The translations under genes were made by a program, and so were the position numbers. A model generated the notes under the pieces. That model worked only from the letters and a program-made list of their open reading frames with translations, was not told the origin of the DNA and made no database searches. DNA of 64,000 nucleotides from Thalassobius sp002708925 (GTDB lineage: Bacteria; Pseudomonadota; Alphaproteobacteria; Rhodobacterales; Rhodobacteraceae). The stretch lies in the NCBI RefSeq assembly GCF_049803795.1, contig NZ_JBNAGJ010000002.1, forward strand, positions 372,001 through 436,000, in the 5' to 3' direction. Below are positions 49,457 to 57,829 of the stretch, piece by piece (the stretch's first letter is position 1; every line of letters begins with the position of its first letter).

Positions 49457-50233
49457 TTAGCGGTCGCGGAACTGCGGGGTACGTTTCTCGACAAAGGCGG
49501 CCATGCCTTCTTTTTGGTCTTCGGTGGCGAACATCGAATGGAACAGGCGGCGTTCAAACAACAGCCCCTCTGCCAGCGGCACCTCGAACGAACGGTTCAC
49601 CGCCTCCTTGATCGCGCAGACCGAGATCATCGACTTTTCCGCGATCTTGGCGGCGGCGGCCAGGGCCTCCTCTTGCAGCTTCTTGACCGGCACGATGCGG
49701 CTGACCAACCCGGCGCGTTCGGCCTCTTCTGCGTCCATGAAACGGCCCGTCAGGTTCATATCCATCGCCTTGGCCTTACCGATAGCCTGAGTCAGGCGCT
49801 GCGTGCCGCCGATTCCGGCCATCACGCCCAGGTTGACCTCGGGCTGGCCGAATTTGGCAGTGTCCGAAGCGATGATGAAATCGCACAGCATGGCCAATTC
49901 GCAGCCACCACCCAGCGCGTAGCCCGAAACAGCCGCGATGATAGGTTTGCGCACACGGCCAATTTCAGCGGTTTCGCCACCGAACAGGTCTTCGGAGAAC
50001 ACGTCGGTATAGCTTTTCTCGCTCATCATCTTAATGTCGGCGCCGGCGGCAAAGGCCTTCTCGGATCCGGTCAGCACGATGCAGCGCACCTTGTCATTCT
50101 TCTGAGCCGCGCTCATCGCGTCGGCCAATTCCGTCAGCAGCTGCGCATTCAGAGCGTTCAATGCGTCGGGGCGATTCAGTTTCACCAGTGCAATGTGATC
50201 TTCAATTTCTACGATGAGCGTCTCGTATGCCAT
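49457..50233 (-). CDS. Enoyl-CoA hydratase (crotonase)
   Basis: Crotonase of 258 residues hydrating 2-trans-enoyl-CoA to (S)-3-hydroxyacyl-CoA. It begins MAYETLIVEIEDHIALVKLNRPDALNALN at ATG 50233; an in-frame open extension upstream is not part of the family. Oxyanion loops AFAAGADIKMM and SGYALGGGCELAMLCD are followed by the catalytic glutamates in FGQPEVNLGVMAGIGGTQRLT. It resembles the short-chain FadB1/Ech type commonly found next to rpsT-dnaA in this group. It stands apart from the large acyl-CoA region. Confidence 0.94.
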   Translation of the reverse strand: MAYETLIVEIEDHIALVKLNRPDALNALNAQLLTELADAMSAAQKNDKVRCIVLTGSEKAFAAGADIKMMSEKSYTDVFSEDLFGGETAEIGRVRKPIIAAVSGYALGGGCELAMLCDFIIASDTAKFGQPEVNLGVMAGIGGTQRLTQAIGKAKAMDMNLTGRFMDAEEAERAGLVSRIVPVKKLQEEALAAAAKIAEKSMISVCAIKEAVNRSFEVPLAEGLLFERRLFHSMFATEDQKEGMAAFVEKRTPQFRDR

Positions 50234-50297
50234 GAATCCATGCTTTCCTTGTTTCCGGTCAGGCTGATTGATGGCCCGTCCTGCCGCGCGGATCAAG

Positions 50298-51149
50298 CTA
50301 TCTTTGACAGGTCGGGCAGTAAAAGGTGGACCGCCCCGACTGCACAATCCGATGGATGACCGAGCGGCAACCGGCGGTGGTGCAAGGGTTTGCCTCTTGG
50401 CCGTAAACCCGGAAATTGTGTTGAAAATAGCCCAGTTCCCCGTCCGCCTGGCGGAAATCCTTCAGGCTCGATCCGCCGGCGTCAATGGCTTCGGACAGCA
50501 CATCGCGGATCACCGGCACCAGAGCCCGCAGCCGGGGCGCGGCGATCTGCCCCGCCTTGCGTTTGGGATGAATTCCAGCGCGAAACAGTGCCTCGCAGAC
50601 ATAGATATTGCCCAGCCCCGCCACGATTTTCTGATCCAGAAGGGCGGTTTTGACCGGGCTCATGCGCCCCCGGAGGGCAGCCACCAGATAGTCTTCGTGA
50701 AAATCGTTGCCCAGAGGTTCCGGCCCGATCGAGGCCAGCAATTTATGCTGATCCGCAGTGGCGGTCTCCAGCAGGTCCATTGCGCCAAAACGGCGCGGAT
50801 CGTTGAACGTAATGCGCGCGCCATTGTCCATGTCCAGCACCACGTGATCGTGTTTTTCCGCCGCCGGATGGCCATGCACGAACTGGCCCAGCGGATCCCC
50901 CGATACCGTCATCCGGCCGCTCATGCCCAGATGGATCAGCAGCGTTTCCCCCGATCCCAAATCCGCCAGAATGTATTTCGAGCGCCGCCGCAGCCCCAGC
51001 ACTTTCTGCCCCGTCAGGCGCTCGGCCATCCGGTCAGGAAACGGCCAGCGCAGATCGGGCCGGTTCACCTGCGCGCGGGTAATCACCGCGCTCTCCATCG
51101 CGGGGGCCAGGCCCCGGCGGACGGTTTCGACCTCGGGCAATTCAGGCAT
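50298..51149 (-). CDS. mutM: Formamidopyrimidine-DNA glycosylase (Fpg/MutM)
   Basis: Base-excision repair glycosylase/AP lyase of 283 residues removing 8-oxoguanine. It begins MPELPEVETVRRGL (Pro2 nucleophile, Glu3). Lys of the KYIL segment and the helix-two-turn-helix LLDQKIVAGLGNIYVCEALF follow, and the C-terminal zinc finger shows CTTAGC then YCPTC. A long open frame continues upstream, but the family start fixes ATG 51149. It is divergent from ubiE. Confidence 0.97.
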   Translation of the reverse strand: MPELPEVETVRRGLAPAMESAVITRAQVNRPDLRWPFPDRMAERLTGQKVLGLRRRSKYILADLGSGETLLIHLGMSGRMTVSGDPLGQFVHGHPAAEKHDHVVLDMDNGARITFNDPRRFGAMDLLETATADQHKLLASIGPEPLGNDFHEDYLVAALRGRMSPVKTALLDQKIVAGLGNIYVCEALFRAGIHPKRKAGQIAAPRLRALVPVIRDVLSEAIDAGGSSLKDFRQADGELGYFQHNFRVYGQEANPCTTAGCRSVIHRIVQSGRSTFYCPTCQR

Positions 51150-51177
51150 GTTTGCTCCTATTAGACAGTTCGGCGCA

Positions 51178-51205
51178 TTGCAGCGCCGTCTCAGCGCCCT
51201 ATAAG
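51178..51205 (+). promoter_or_regulatory. Putative ubiE-ubiB promoter
   Basis: TTGCAG (51178-51183), 16-bp spacer, TATAAG (51200-51205), 31 bp before the ubiE ATG. Confidence 0.45.
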
Positions 51206-51236
51206 AAGGGGCAGAACAACGCACTGGCAAGAGCCC

Positions 51237-51989
51237 ATGACCCAGACAAATCAGAAAACCACTCATTTCGGCTTTACCGAGGTTCCCGAGCACGAAAAGG
51301 CCGGGCGCGTGCAGGGGGTGTTTGGCTCGGTTGCGTCGAAATACGATGTGATGAACGATGCCATGAGCATGGGCATCCACCGTGTGTGGAAAGACGCGAT
51401 GATGGATTGGCTGGCGCCGCGTCCGAATACGCGCCTGCTGGATGTGGCCGGGGGCACGGGGGACATCTCGTTCCGGTATCTGAGGCGCGCGGGCCGGGCC
51501 CATGCCACCGTATGCGACCTGACCGAACCGATGCTGATCGCTGGCCGTCAACGCGCCGAGGCCGACCAGATGGCCGACAGTCTGGACTGGGTGGTTGGCG
51601 ACGCGATGGCGCTGCCCTTTGCCGATAACAGCTTTGACGTTTACACGATCAGCTTTGGCATTCGGAACGTCACCCGCCCGCAAGAGGCCCTGAACGAGGC
51701 CTACCGCGTGCTCCGCCCCGGAGGCCGTCTGATGGTGCTGGAATTCAGCCAGATCCCCAATGATCTGATGCAGAAAGTCTATGATCTGTATTCGTTCAAT
51801 ATCATCCCGAAAATGGGCCAGGTGATCGCGAATGACCGGGACTCGTACCAGTATCTGGTGGAATCCATCCGCAAATTCCCCGATCAGGACACATTCCTGG
51901 GGATGGTCAAACAGGCCGGATTCGAGAACGCGAAATACCGGAACCTGACGATGGGCATCGCCTGTCTGCACTCAGGCTGGAAGGTCTGA
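51237..51989 (+). CDS. ubiE: Ubiquinone/menaquinone biosynthesis C-methyltransferase UbiE
   Basis: SAM-dependent methyltransferase of 250 residues for ring C-methylation in ubiquinone synthesis. It shows VASKYDVMNDAMSMGIHRVWKDAMM, motif I LLDVAGGTGDISFR, GDAMALPFADNSFDVYTISFGIRNV and LEFSQIP, which are the UbiE signatures. It forms an operon with ubiB, whose start lies 2 bp after its stop. Confidence 0.97.
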   Translation: MTQTNQKTTHFGFTEVPEHEKAGRVQGVFGSVASKYDVMNDAMSMGIHRVWKDAMMDWLAPRPNTRLLDVAGGTGDISFRYLRRAGRAHATVCDLTEPMLIAGRQRAEADQMADSLDWVVGDAMALPFADNSFDVYTISFGIRNVTRPQEALNEAYRVLRPGGRLMVLEFSQIPNDLMQKVYDLYSFNIIPKMGQVIANDRDSYQYLVESIRKFPDQDTFLGMVKQAGFENAKYRNLTMGIACLHSGWKV

Positions 51990-51991
51990 CG

Positions 51992-53524
51992 ATGCGCGGA
52001 CCTCATAACATTTGGCGGCTGATCCGCACGGGTGCCACGATGGAGCGCACCGGCGCCATGGGCGTGATTCTGGACGCAATGGACGCCCCGCGCCCCGTCC
52101 GCATTCTGGCGCGCACCCTGGCCTGGCCCTTTGCCTGGCTGGGCTATAAGGGCGATCCGAACATGCCCCCCGCCACCCGCGCGCTGACCGCGTTGGGCCC
52201 GGCCTATATCAAATTCGGGCAGGTGCTTTCGACCCGCCCGGACGTGGTGGGCGCCGATATGGCGCTGCAACTGCGCGTGTTGCAGGACAAATTGCCCCCC
52301 TTTTCCATCGAAGCCGCAAAACAGGCCGTCACCAACGAGCTGGACCGCCCGGTCGATCAGATTTTCAGCGAATTTTCCGAACCTGTCGCTGCCGCCTCGA
52401 TTGCACAGGTACACAAAGCGCGGCTGACAGACAGCGGCGAAGAGGTCGCCGTCAAGGTGCTGCGCCCCGGCATCGAACGTGCCTTTCAACGCGACATCGA
52501 CGCATTCTATTTTGCCGCCGACGTCATCGAGTTTCTGTCGCCCGCCTCGCGCCGGTTGCGCCCGCGGGACGTGATCTCGCATTTCGAGGGCGTCGTTCAG
52601 GGCGAGCTGGACCTGCGTCTGGAGAGCGCCTCGGCCTCGGAATTCCAGGCCAATACCGTGGATGACGCAGGGTTTCAGCTGCCGCAGATCAAATGGGATC
52701 TGTCCGGCCGCAGCGTGATGACCATGACCTGGGCCGAGGGCGTCCCGCTGGGCGATAACGATGCCATCGACGCCGCAGGCCATGACCGCCGCGCCCTGGG
52801 CGAACGCGTTCTGGGCCTGTTCCTGAACCACGCGCTGCGCGACGGTTTTTTCCACGCGGACATGCATCAGGGCAACCTGAAGGTCGCCGCAAACGGCGAC
52901 ATCATCGCCTATGATTTCGGGATCATGGGCCATATCGACGAATACACGCGCCGGGTTTACGCTGAAATCCTGTTCGGCTTTATCCAGCGCGATTATCAAC
53001 GCGTCGCCGAAGTCCATTTCGAGGCCGGCTACGTGCCCGCCGATCAGGATGTGGACGAATTCGCCCGTGCCCTGCGCGCTGTGGGCGAGCCGATTTTCGG
53101 CATGGATGCCACGCATATCTCGATGGGGCGGCTGCTGAACTACCTGTTCGAGGTGACCGAGCGTTTCGGCATGGAAACCCGTACCGAGCTGATCCTGTTG
53201 CAGCGCACCATGGTTGTGGTCGAGGGCGTCGCGCGCTCCTTGCATCCGCAGGTCAACATCTGGGAAGTCGCCAAGCCGGTGGTGCAATCCTACATCACGC
53301 AATCCATCGGCCCGCGCGCCGTGGCCCGAGATCTGGCAAAAACGGCCCGAGTCCTGACCCGGTTCGGTCCCCGCCTGCCCGGTCTGGTCGAGGCAATGCT
53401 GATCCGACAAACAACAGCAGCCGAACCCCAAACGCCCCCGTCGCGCAAAACGGCGGCCATTTGGGCATTGTTCGGCGCGGTTGTGGGTGGCGGAGTGGTC
53501 AGCCTAATTCAGGCATTGCTCTAA
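51992..53524 (+). CDS. ubiB: Ubiquinone biosynthesis kinase-like protein UbiB
   Basis: Atypical ADCK/UbiB family ATPase of 510 residues needed for ubiquinone synthesis. It has the family KxGQ-type motif ALGPAYIKFGQVLSTRPD, the alanine-rich loop region PVAAASIAQVHKARL, EVAVKVLRPGIERAF, and HADMHQGNLKV with metal-site YDFGIMG. A C-terminal hydrophobic segment (IWALFGAVVGGGVVSLIQAL) probably anchors it in the membrane, as in known UbiB proteins. Its 3' end overlaps the convergent kinase gene by 21 bp. Confidence 0.95.
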   Translation: MRGPHNIWRLIRTGATMERTGAMGVILDAMDAPRPVRILARTLAWPFAWLGYKGDPNMPPATRALTALGPAYIKFGQVLSTRPDVVGADMALQLRVLQDKLPPFSIEAAKQAVTNELDRPVDQIFSEFSEPVAAASIAQVHKARLTDSGEEVAVKVLRPGIERAFQRDIDAFYFAADVIEFLSPASRRLRPRDVISHFEGVVQGELDLRLESASASEFQANTVDDAGFQLPQIKWDLSGRSVMTMTWAEGVPLGDNDAIDAAGHDRRALGERVLGLFLNHALRDGFFHADMHQGNLKVAANGDIIAYDFGIMGHIDEYTRRVYAEILFGFIQRDYQRVAEVHFEAGYVPADQDVDEFARALRAVGEPIFGMDATHISMGRLLNYLFEVTERFGMETRTELILLQRTMVVVEGVARSLHPQVNIWEVAKPVVQSYITQSIGPRAVARDLAKTARVLTRFGPRLPGLVEAMLIRQTTAAEPQTPPSRKTAAIWALFGAVVGGGVVSLIQALL

Positions 53525-54352
53525 CGCGGTCATTTCCAACCGCATCGCCTGTGCGTAAACCTTGGCGCCTCTTTGGGTTTTCCACGCGCAATAGGCCGTC
53601 ATCGCCCAGTGGTACCAGGGCTGCATCTTTTCCAGTCGCTGCTGTATGGCCGAATCCCGATAGGCTTGCAAAAAGGCCTGTCTTTCGTCCCACGTCAGCG
53701 CCGCGCCGCGATACACCCATTGCATCGCAGGCGACAGAAAGATCGCCAGATCTTCAACGGCATCGCCCACTGCGGGGCATTGCCAGTCAATAAGGCGCGC
53801 ACCATGCGGTGTCATGACAATGTTGCCGGGAACGGGGTCTCCGTGCAAAAGCACATACCGCTCCGAGGCAGGCAACGCCATCTGCGGTTTGTGTTTCGAT
53901 AACCAGCCCGCAATATCCGCTGGAAGCTGTTCCAGAAAGCCAGCCACCCGCTTGGAAACCGGCCCCGAACCCCCAGGTAAAACACGCAATCCCGCGGGTG
54001 CCGGCGCTTCATGCAGGCCGCGCAGCAGCTTACCCACTTGCCCGGCATCGGTGGCCCATGCTTTGCCCTCTAGGAATTCGTACACCAGAAAATGCTGTTT
54101 GTTGGTGCGAAGCTGCCCCAGGAAACCTGGCGACATCCCACGCCCGGAAAGCGCGCGAAGCACCGCAGCCTCGCACTCCGGACTGTTGGGAAACACCGGA
54201 TTGCCGTCTGGCTGGGCATAGCTTTTGACAACCGCGCGCCCCACGCGCCACAGCTGGTTGGTCTGCCCCCCTGGCAATGGCTCCCACGTCTCACCCTTTG
54301 TGATCAAACCCTTTTCCGATAGCAGGGCTTCTATTTCCAGGGCTTTGGACAT
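53504..54352 (-). CDS. Phosphotransferase enzyme family protein (choline kinase/APH-like)
   Basis: A 282-residue protein of the APH/choline-kinase fold. The catalytic loop YVLLHGDPVPGNIVM and metal site LIDWQCPAVGDAVEDLA lie in the C-terminal lobe, and EPLPGGQTNQLWRVG gives the N-terminal nucleotide loop, similar to thiamine kinase and LicA types. The substrate (choline, thiamine, ethanolamine or other) cannot be told. It is convergent with ubiB, overlapping it by 21 bp. Confidence 0.8.
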   Translation of the reverse strand: MSKALEIEALLSEKGLITKGETWEPLPGGQTNQLWRVGRAVVKSYAQPDGNPVFPNSPECEAAVLRALSGRGMSPGFLGQLRTNKQHFLVYEFLEGKAWATDAGQVGKLLRGLHEAPAPAGLRVLPGGSGPVSKRVAGFLEQLPADIAGWLSKHKPQMALPASERYVLLHGDPVPGNIVMTPHGARLIDWQCPAVGDAVEDLAIFLSPAMQWVYRGAALTWDERQAFLQAYRDSAIQQRLEKMQPWYHWAMTAYCAWKTQRGAKVYAQAMRLEMTALEQCLN

Positions 54353-54411
54353 GCGGGCTCCGTCCGGATTGGGGATCGCCGGAACCTATGCGATCACAGC
54401 AGTCACCGCAA

Positions 54412-55074
54412 TCAGGACTGCGGCCTGCGCACCCCCGTCACACCATCCGAGTAAATCTCACCGCCTCCTTCCAGAACCAGAATAACGGCCCCCGAATCGC
54501 TGCGTGCCTCGACAATGGTGCCCCAGGTTTCGCCATAGCTGGTTTCCGTCAGGTTCCCGTCCACATAGCTTTCCACCTGGAACGTATAAAGCCCGCTGGC
54601 CAGAGCATCCCCGTCCGGGTCGGTCCCGTCCCAGGTTACCATTTGCGAATCGGCGTCGATACTCATTCGATCCACTTCATTGCCATCGGCATCGTACACC
54701 ACCAGTTCCGCCGTTTCGGCATAGGTCACGGGGTTGACCAAAACCTCGACCCCTTCGGTGCCATCAAAATGAGCGGGCCCGGTTGAGCGCCCCTGCATCC
54801 CAATCCACCCCGCCAGATCCGACATCCCGGATTGGCTGTTCATGTAGATCAAAGACCCCAGCAGATCATTTGTCAGCACCTGCTGCTCCAGCCCCGAAAA
54901 AGTCGCCAGTTGCATGGCGTATTCCGAGGAATCCATGGGATTCAGCGGATCTTGGTTCTGCATCTGCACCGTGAGCATCTTAAGAAAAGTCTCAAAATCC
55001 GAGTTCAGAACGGTGGCAGATTGCGCCGCCGAGGCGCTGCTGGTGGCCGAGCTTGTTGTATCGATTGTCGTCAT
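54412..55074 (-). CDS. flgD: Flagellar hook capping protein FlgD
   Basis: Hook-assembly scaffold of 220 residues. The conserved N-terminal domain reads SDFETFLKMLTVQMQNQDPLNPMDSSEYAMQLATFSGLEQQ, the hallmark of FlgD. The C-terminal part is the Ig-like/Tudor domain (VTWDGTDPDGDALASGLYTFQVE). It follows fliK by 13 bp in a leftward two-gene unit. Both are exported components or regulators of hook building. Confidence 0.95.
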   Translation of the reverse strand: MTTIDTTSSATSSASAAQSATVLNSDFETFLKMLTVQMQNQDPLNPMDSSEYAMQLATFSGLEQQVLTNDLLGSLIYMNSQSGMSDLAGWIGMQGRSTGPAHFDGTEGVEVLVNPVTYAETAELVVYDADGNEVDRMSIDADSQMVTWDGTDPDGDALASGLYTFQVESYVDGNLTETSYGETWGTIVEARSDSGAVILVLEGGGEIYSDGVTGVRRPQS

Positions 55075-55087
55075 GTTGGCTCCTTCC

Positions 55088-56908
55088 TCAAAGGCGCAGA
55101 TCCAGGCCCGTCGCCTGAACCATCTGGGTTTCCGGGTCTTCTATCGGCGCGGCGTCCGCCCTGATCGCCGTCCCTGCCCTCTCTTGATTCTGCTGCTGCT
55201 GTTGGTCCGAATAGCTGACATCGCCAAACCCCATATTTTTCAGGTCTTGCATCAGATCGGGCAGATGCCGGCGCATCAAATCCAGCGTCTCGGGGCGTTC
55301 GGCCTGGACGATCAGCACAACCCCCTGATCTGTCTGACTGGCGGTTAGACGCACCCGGCCCAGCTCTTCCGGGTTTAGAGAAATTTCGACTTTACCGTTG
55401 GGTGTCAGGGCATTTTCGGCCAGTTGCTGAACAACCTGCCGCGCAACATTCGCTGATTGCGCTTCAATCCCGCGCCCTGTGGGGGAAAGCTGCGCGGTTA
55501 AAATCTCTGTACCTGCCGCGATGGCCATCGCCTCGGGCTGTCCATCGAACCCGGCTGATTCGGCCAGGTTTTTTTCACCCGCGAGTGCTCGCTCGGGTCT
55601 GGTGACAAAGGCCATTTCGGCCGGGCTGGGCTGCTCGCCCGCTGGCAACGGGTTTTGCTCTGCACGAGGGGATCTGGCGGCGCCCCATTCAGGCGCCGGG
55701 TGCGCAATCGCGGTGTCGTTTTCGACCGTTGCAAGTGCTTTTGTCTCTTCAAGAGGCCCACTGGTGCGCGGGGCAAAAGGCTCTTGCTGCGGGCCACCGA
55801 CCGCATTCACCGGAACCGGAGTGTCACGGGCGGGTGTAAACTGACCTCGTGACGTCTGGTCTGCCTGTGAAGAAGACGGCGCGAACGACGGAGTATTCGC
55901 GCTCAGAAAAAAGGCGGCTGCTTCCTGCACAGGCCGGCTGGCCGGCAGGGGCGCGAAATCTGGGCCCAGGACCGCATCTTTCTCAAACGCCTGCCCCGAT
56001 TTTGAAGGCGCGTTTTCCGCAGAAACCGAGATATCGGCCCGAGGCGCATCCTGACGCGGCATCGTTTCAATCCGCGCAAAGGCACGAGGCTCTGTATGAT
56101 CTGCGGCCATTCTCGTGGTTTGGACGGGTTGCGGAGAAACGCCCTCAGCCTCCGGCCCCCAGGACATTTCAGGTGTTGCGGACTGCGCTGAAATCACGGT
56201 CGCAAGGGGCGGAGAACTTGCAAATCTGCTGGTTTCTGCGGGGCTCCCCCCCCCTGAAAGAGGGGTTTCCACATGCTGTACCGACGATGGACCCGCGTCA
56301 GACGCGGGCATAATCGCCCTCGCCGCGCTATCGGAGTTTGCACGATTCGTAGCTTGCGGTGACGCGACGGATGGCTCTTCCCCCTTCGTAAACCGGGACA
56401 GCGAATCAGTGCCCTGGGCGATAAAGGCGCTGGAGTGAATGGCCTCAATGCCTGTGCGGGCCCCTTTGGGGCCAATGGGCTGTATATGATCAGTTTCACT
56501 TTGGACTGAGGGCTGGATTGGGCGCAGATTCGGCTGAGACTCGGCGCGCGGCTCACCGGGCGCGTTCGGCGCCTTGCCCGGAGCGGTGGCGACATACGCA
56601 GCCTCCTCCGGTATGCGATCGGGCGTTGCTGCGTTCTGCGCGATATCGTTCGTGGCCGGTTTCTCGGCCAGTTCCGCATCTTCGGCGGGTGGCGCATCCT
56701 CTGCCTCGGGCAACGCAGCTTCGGAGCTTACATCCGATTCACCCTCTGCTTGCGGCACGGAAATCTCTTGATCCTCGCTCTCCCGAGCAAGAGCTTCCAG
56801 CACGGAATCAAAGCTGAAACCAGGGGTTTCAGAGCCTGAAAGAAGCAGTTTTTCTGCATTTTTTCCAATGGTTATACCCAATTCGGATGTCAAAAAGGAC
56901 AGATTCAT
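55088..56908 (-). CDS. fliK: Flagellar hook-length control protein FliK
   Basis: Secreted molecular ruler of 606 residues that sets hook length and switches the export gate. The long central region is low complexity and rich in Pro, Ala, Ser and Gln, as usual. The conserved C-terminal Flg_hook domain is visible: LTPNGKVEISLNPEELGRVR, LTASQTDQGVVLIVQAERPETLDLMRRHLPDLMQDLKNMGF. ATG 56908 follows GGAGGGG; an in-frame start 11 codons earlier lacks one. It heads the fliK-flgD unit and is divergent from the rod-binding gene. Confidence 0.93.
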   Translation of the reverse strand: MNLSFLTSELGITIGKNAEKLLLSGSETPGFSFDSVLEALARESEDQEISVPQAEGESDVSSEAALPEAEDAPPAEDAELAEKPATNDIAQNAATPDRIPEEAAYVATAPGKAPNAPGEPRAESQPNLRPIQPSVQSETDHIQPIGPKGARTGIEAIHSSAFIAQGTDSLSRFTKGEEPSVASPQATNRANSDSAARAIMPASDAGPSSVQHVETPLSGGGSPAETSRFASSPPLATVISAQSATPEMSWGPEAEGVSPQPVQTTRMAADHTEPRAFARIETMPRQDAPRADISVSAENAPSKSGQAFEKDAVLGPDFAPLPASRPVQEAAAFFLSANTPSFAPSSSQADQTSRGQFTPARDTPVPVNAVGGPQQEPFAPRTSGPLEETKALATVENDTAIAHPAPEWGAARSPRAEQNPLPAGEQPSPAEMAFVTRPERALAGEKNLAESAGFDGQPEAMAIAAGTEILTAQLSPTGRGIEAQSANVARQVVQQLAENALTPNGKVEISLNPEELGRVRLTASQTDQGVVLIVQAERPETLDLMRRHLPDLMQDLKNMGFGDVSYSDQQQQQNQERAGTAIRADAAPIEDPETQMVQATGLDLRL

Positions 56909-56956
56909 AAGCCCCTCCGAAATTCTTTCGTAGGCCTGCAAACTCCGTGATTTTAG

Positions 56957-56976
56957 TTACCGCTTCTTTACCGCTT
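56957..56976. repeat. Two 9-bp direct repeats, 11 bp apart, in a divergent flagellar promoter
   Basis: TTACCGCTT at 56957-56965 and 56968-56976, between fliK (leftward) and the rod-binding gene (rightward). The 11-bp period fits a regulator binding in tandem. Confidence 0.4.
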
Positions 56977-57018
56977 TGCCGTCATGCTTGGAAAAAATTG
57001 CTCAAATTGGAGAGACCT

Positions 57019-57291
57019 ATGACCCAAATTTCGTCTCTGCCGGAACCGATGGCAGACCGGCTGAGCCAGCTACGCCATGCCGCCGAAAAAATGGAAGCGG
57101 CCTTTTTATCCGAAATGCTGAAGGCGGCTGGCGTCGGCAAGCCGTCCGAATCCTTTGGTGGGGGGGCCGGCGAAGAACATTTCGCCTCTTTCCTCCGCGA
57201 AGCCCAGGCCGAAGAAATGGTGCGCGCAGGCGGCATCGGACTGGCCGAAACCTTGTTCCACGCACTTAAGGAGAGAGAAAATGCAAAATAA
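57019..57291 (+). CDS. FlgJ-like rod-binding protein
   Basis: A 90-residue protein equal to the N-terminal rod-binding domain of FlgJ without the muramidase half. It shows QLRHAAEKMEAAFLSEMLKAAGVGKPSESFGGGAGEEHFASFLREAQAEEMVRAGGIGLAETLF. Short forms like this are normal in alphaproteobacteria, where a separate enzyme opens the cell wall. ATG 57019 follows GGAGAG. It overlaps the next gene by 11 bp. Confidence 0.9.
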   Translation: MTQISSLPEPMADRLSQLRHAAEKMEAAFLSEMLKAAGVGKPSESFGGGAGEEHFASFLREAQAEEMVRAGGIGLAETLFHALKERENAK

Positions 57292-57625
57292 CACTGATCT
57301 GATCGCCAAGCTGCAAACGCTCTTGGATGAAGAACGCAGCCTGCTGTTACAAGGCAAGCTGGACGCCCTGCCCGACCTTCTGGAGCGCAAACGCGATCTG
57401 GTCGAGGGGCTGGGAGAGCCCGGAGAGGCAGATTTGACCGATCTGCATAGTAAACTGACGCGTAATCACGCGCTGCTGAATAGTGCGATGGAGGGCATCC
57501 AGCGCGTCTCAGAGCGTCTGGCCACGCTGAAACGTATGCGGCTGTCGCTTGAAACCTATGACAGCCAGGGGCATCGCCAATCGCTGGACACCCGTGCGGT
57601 CAGCCGAATGGAAAAACGTGCCTGA
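57281..57625 (+). CDS. FlgN-like flagellar export chaperone
   Basis: A 114-residue, mainly helical protein (IAKLQTLLDEERSLLLQGKLDALPDLLERKRDLVEGLG) with the leucine-rich pattern of FlgN, the chaperone for hook-associated proteins FlgK and FlgL. The ATG at 57281 has AAGGAGAG in front and overlaps the rod-binding gene. The middle shows LTRNHALLNSAMEGI, also typical. Sequence conservation in this family is low, so the assignment rests on length, composition and position. Confidence 0.75.
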   Translation: MQNNTDLIAKLQTLLDEERSLLLQGKLDALPDLLERKRDLVEGLGEPGEADLTDLHSKLTRNHALLNSAMEGIQRVSERLATLKRMRLSLETYDSQGHRQSLDTRAVSRMEKRA

Positions 57626-57829
57626 CCGTTTGAATCAAATTCCAAATATTCAATTTAGGGGTTTAGCGTTCTCTTAGTCTTTGGCGGCACATGGTGATCC
57701 CGCATCCAGATTGGGTGGCACAGCGTCGAATGATCTTCGCTGTACGGTCTGAAGGGCCCTCGGTCCGTCCTTTGGGGGCGGGATGATCAACCGGCTGCGA
57801 AACGCGGCCAAAGACTTGAGGAAAATGCT
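57626..57829. other. Leader region of flagellin
   Basis: About 200 bp with no gene. A TGGCAC element (57715-57720) recalls a sigma54 -24 box, but no matching -12 box follows, and no sigma28 match was found. AGGAAA precedes the flagellin ATG. Confidence 0.4.

Noticed and set aside
50298..51971. A long in-frame N-terminal extension of mutM
   Set aside because: MutM must begin with Pro2 after Met (MPELPEVETV); the extension also covers ubiE on the other strand.
57700..57740. Sigma54 promoter for flagellin
   Set aside because: TGGCAC is present but no GC-containing -12 element occurs at the required spacing.
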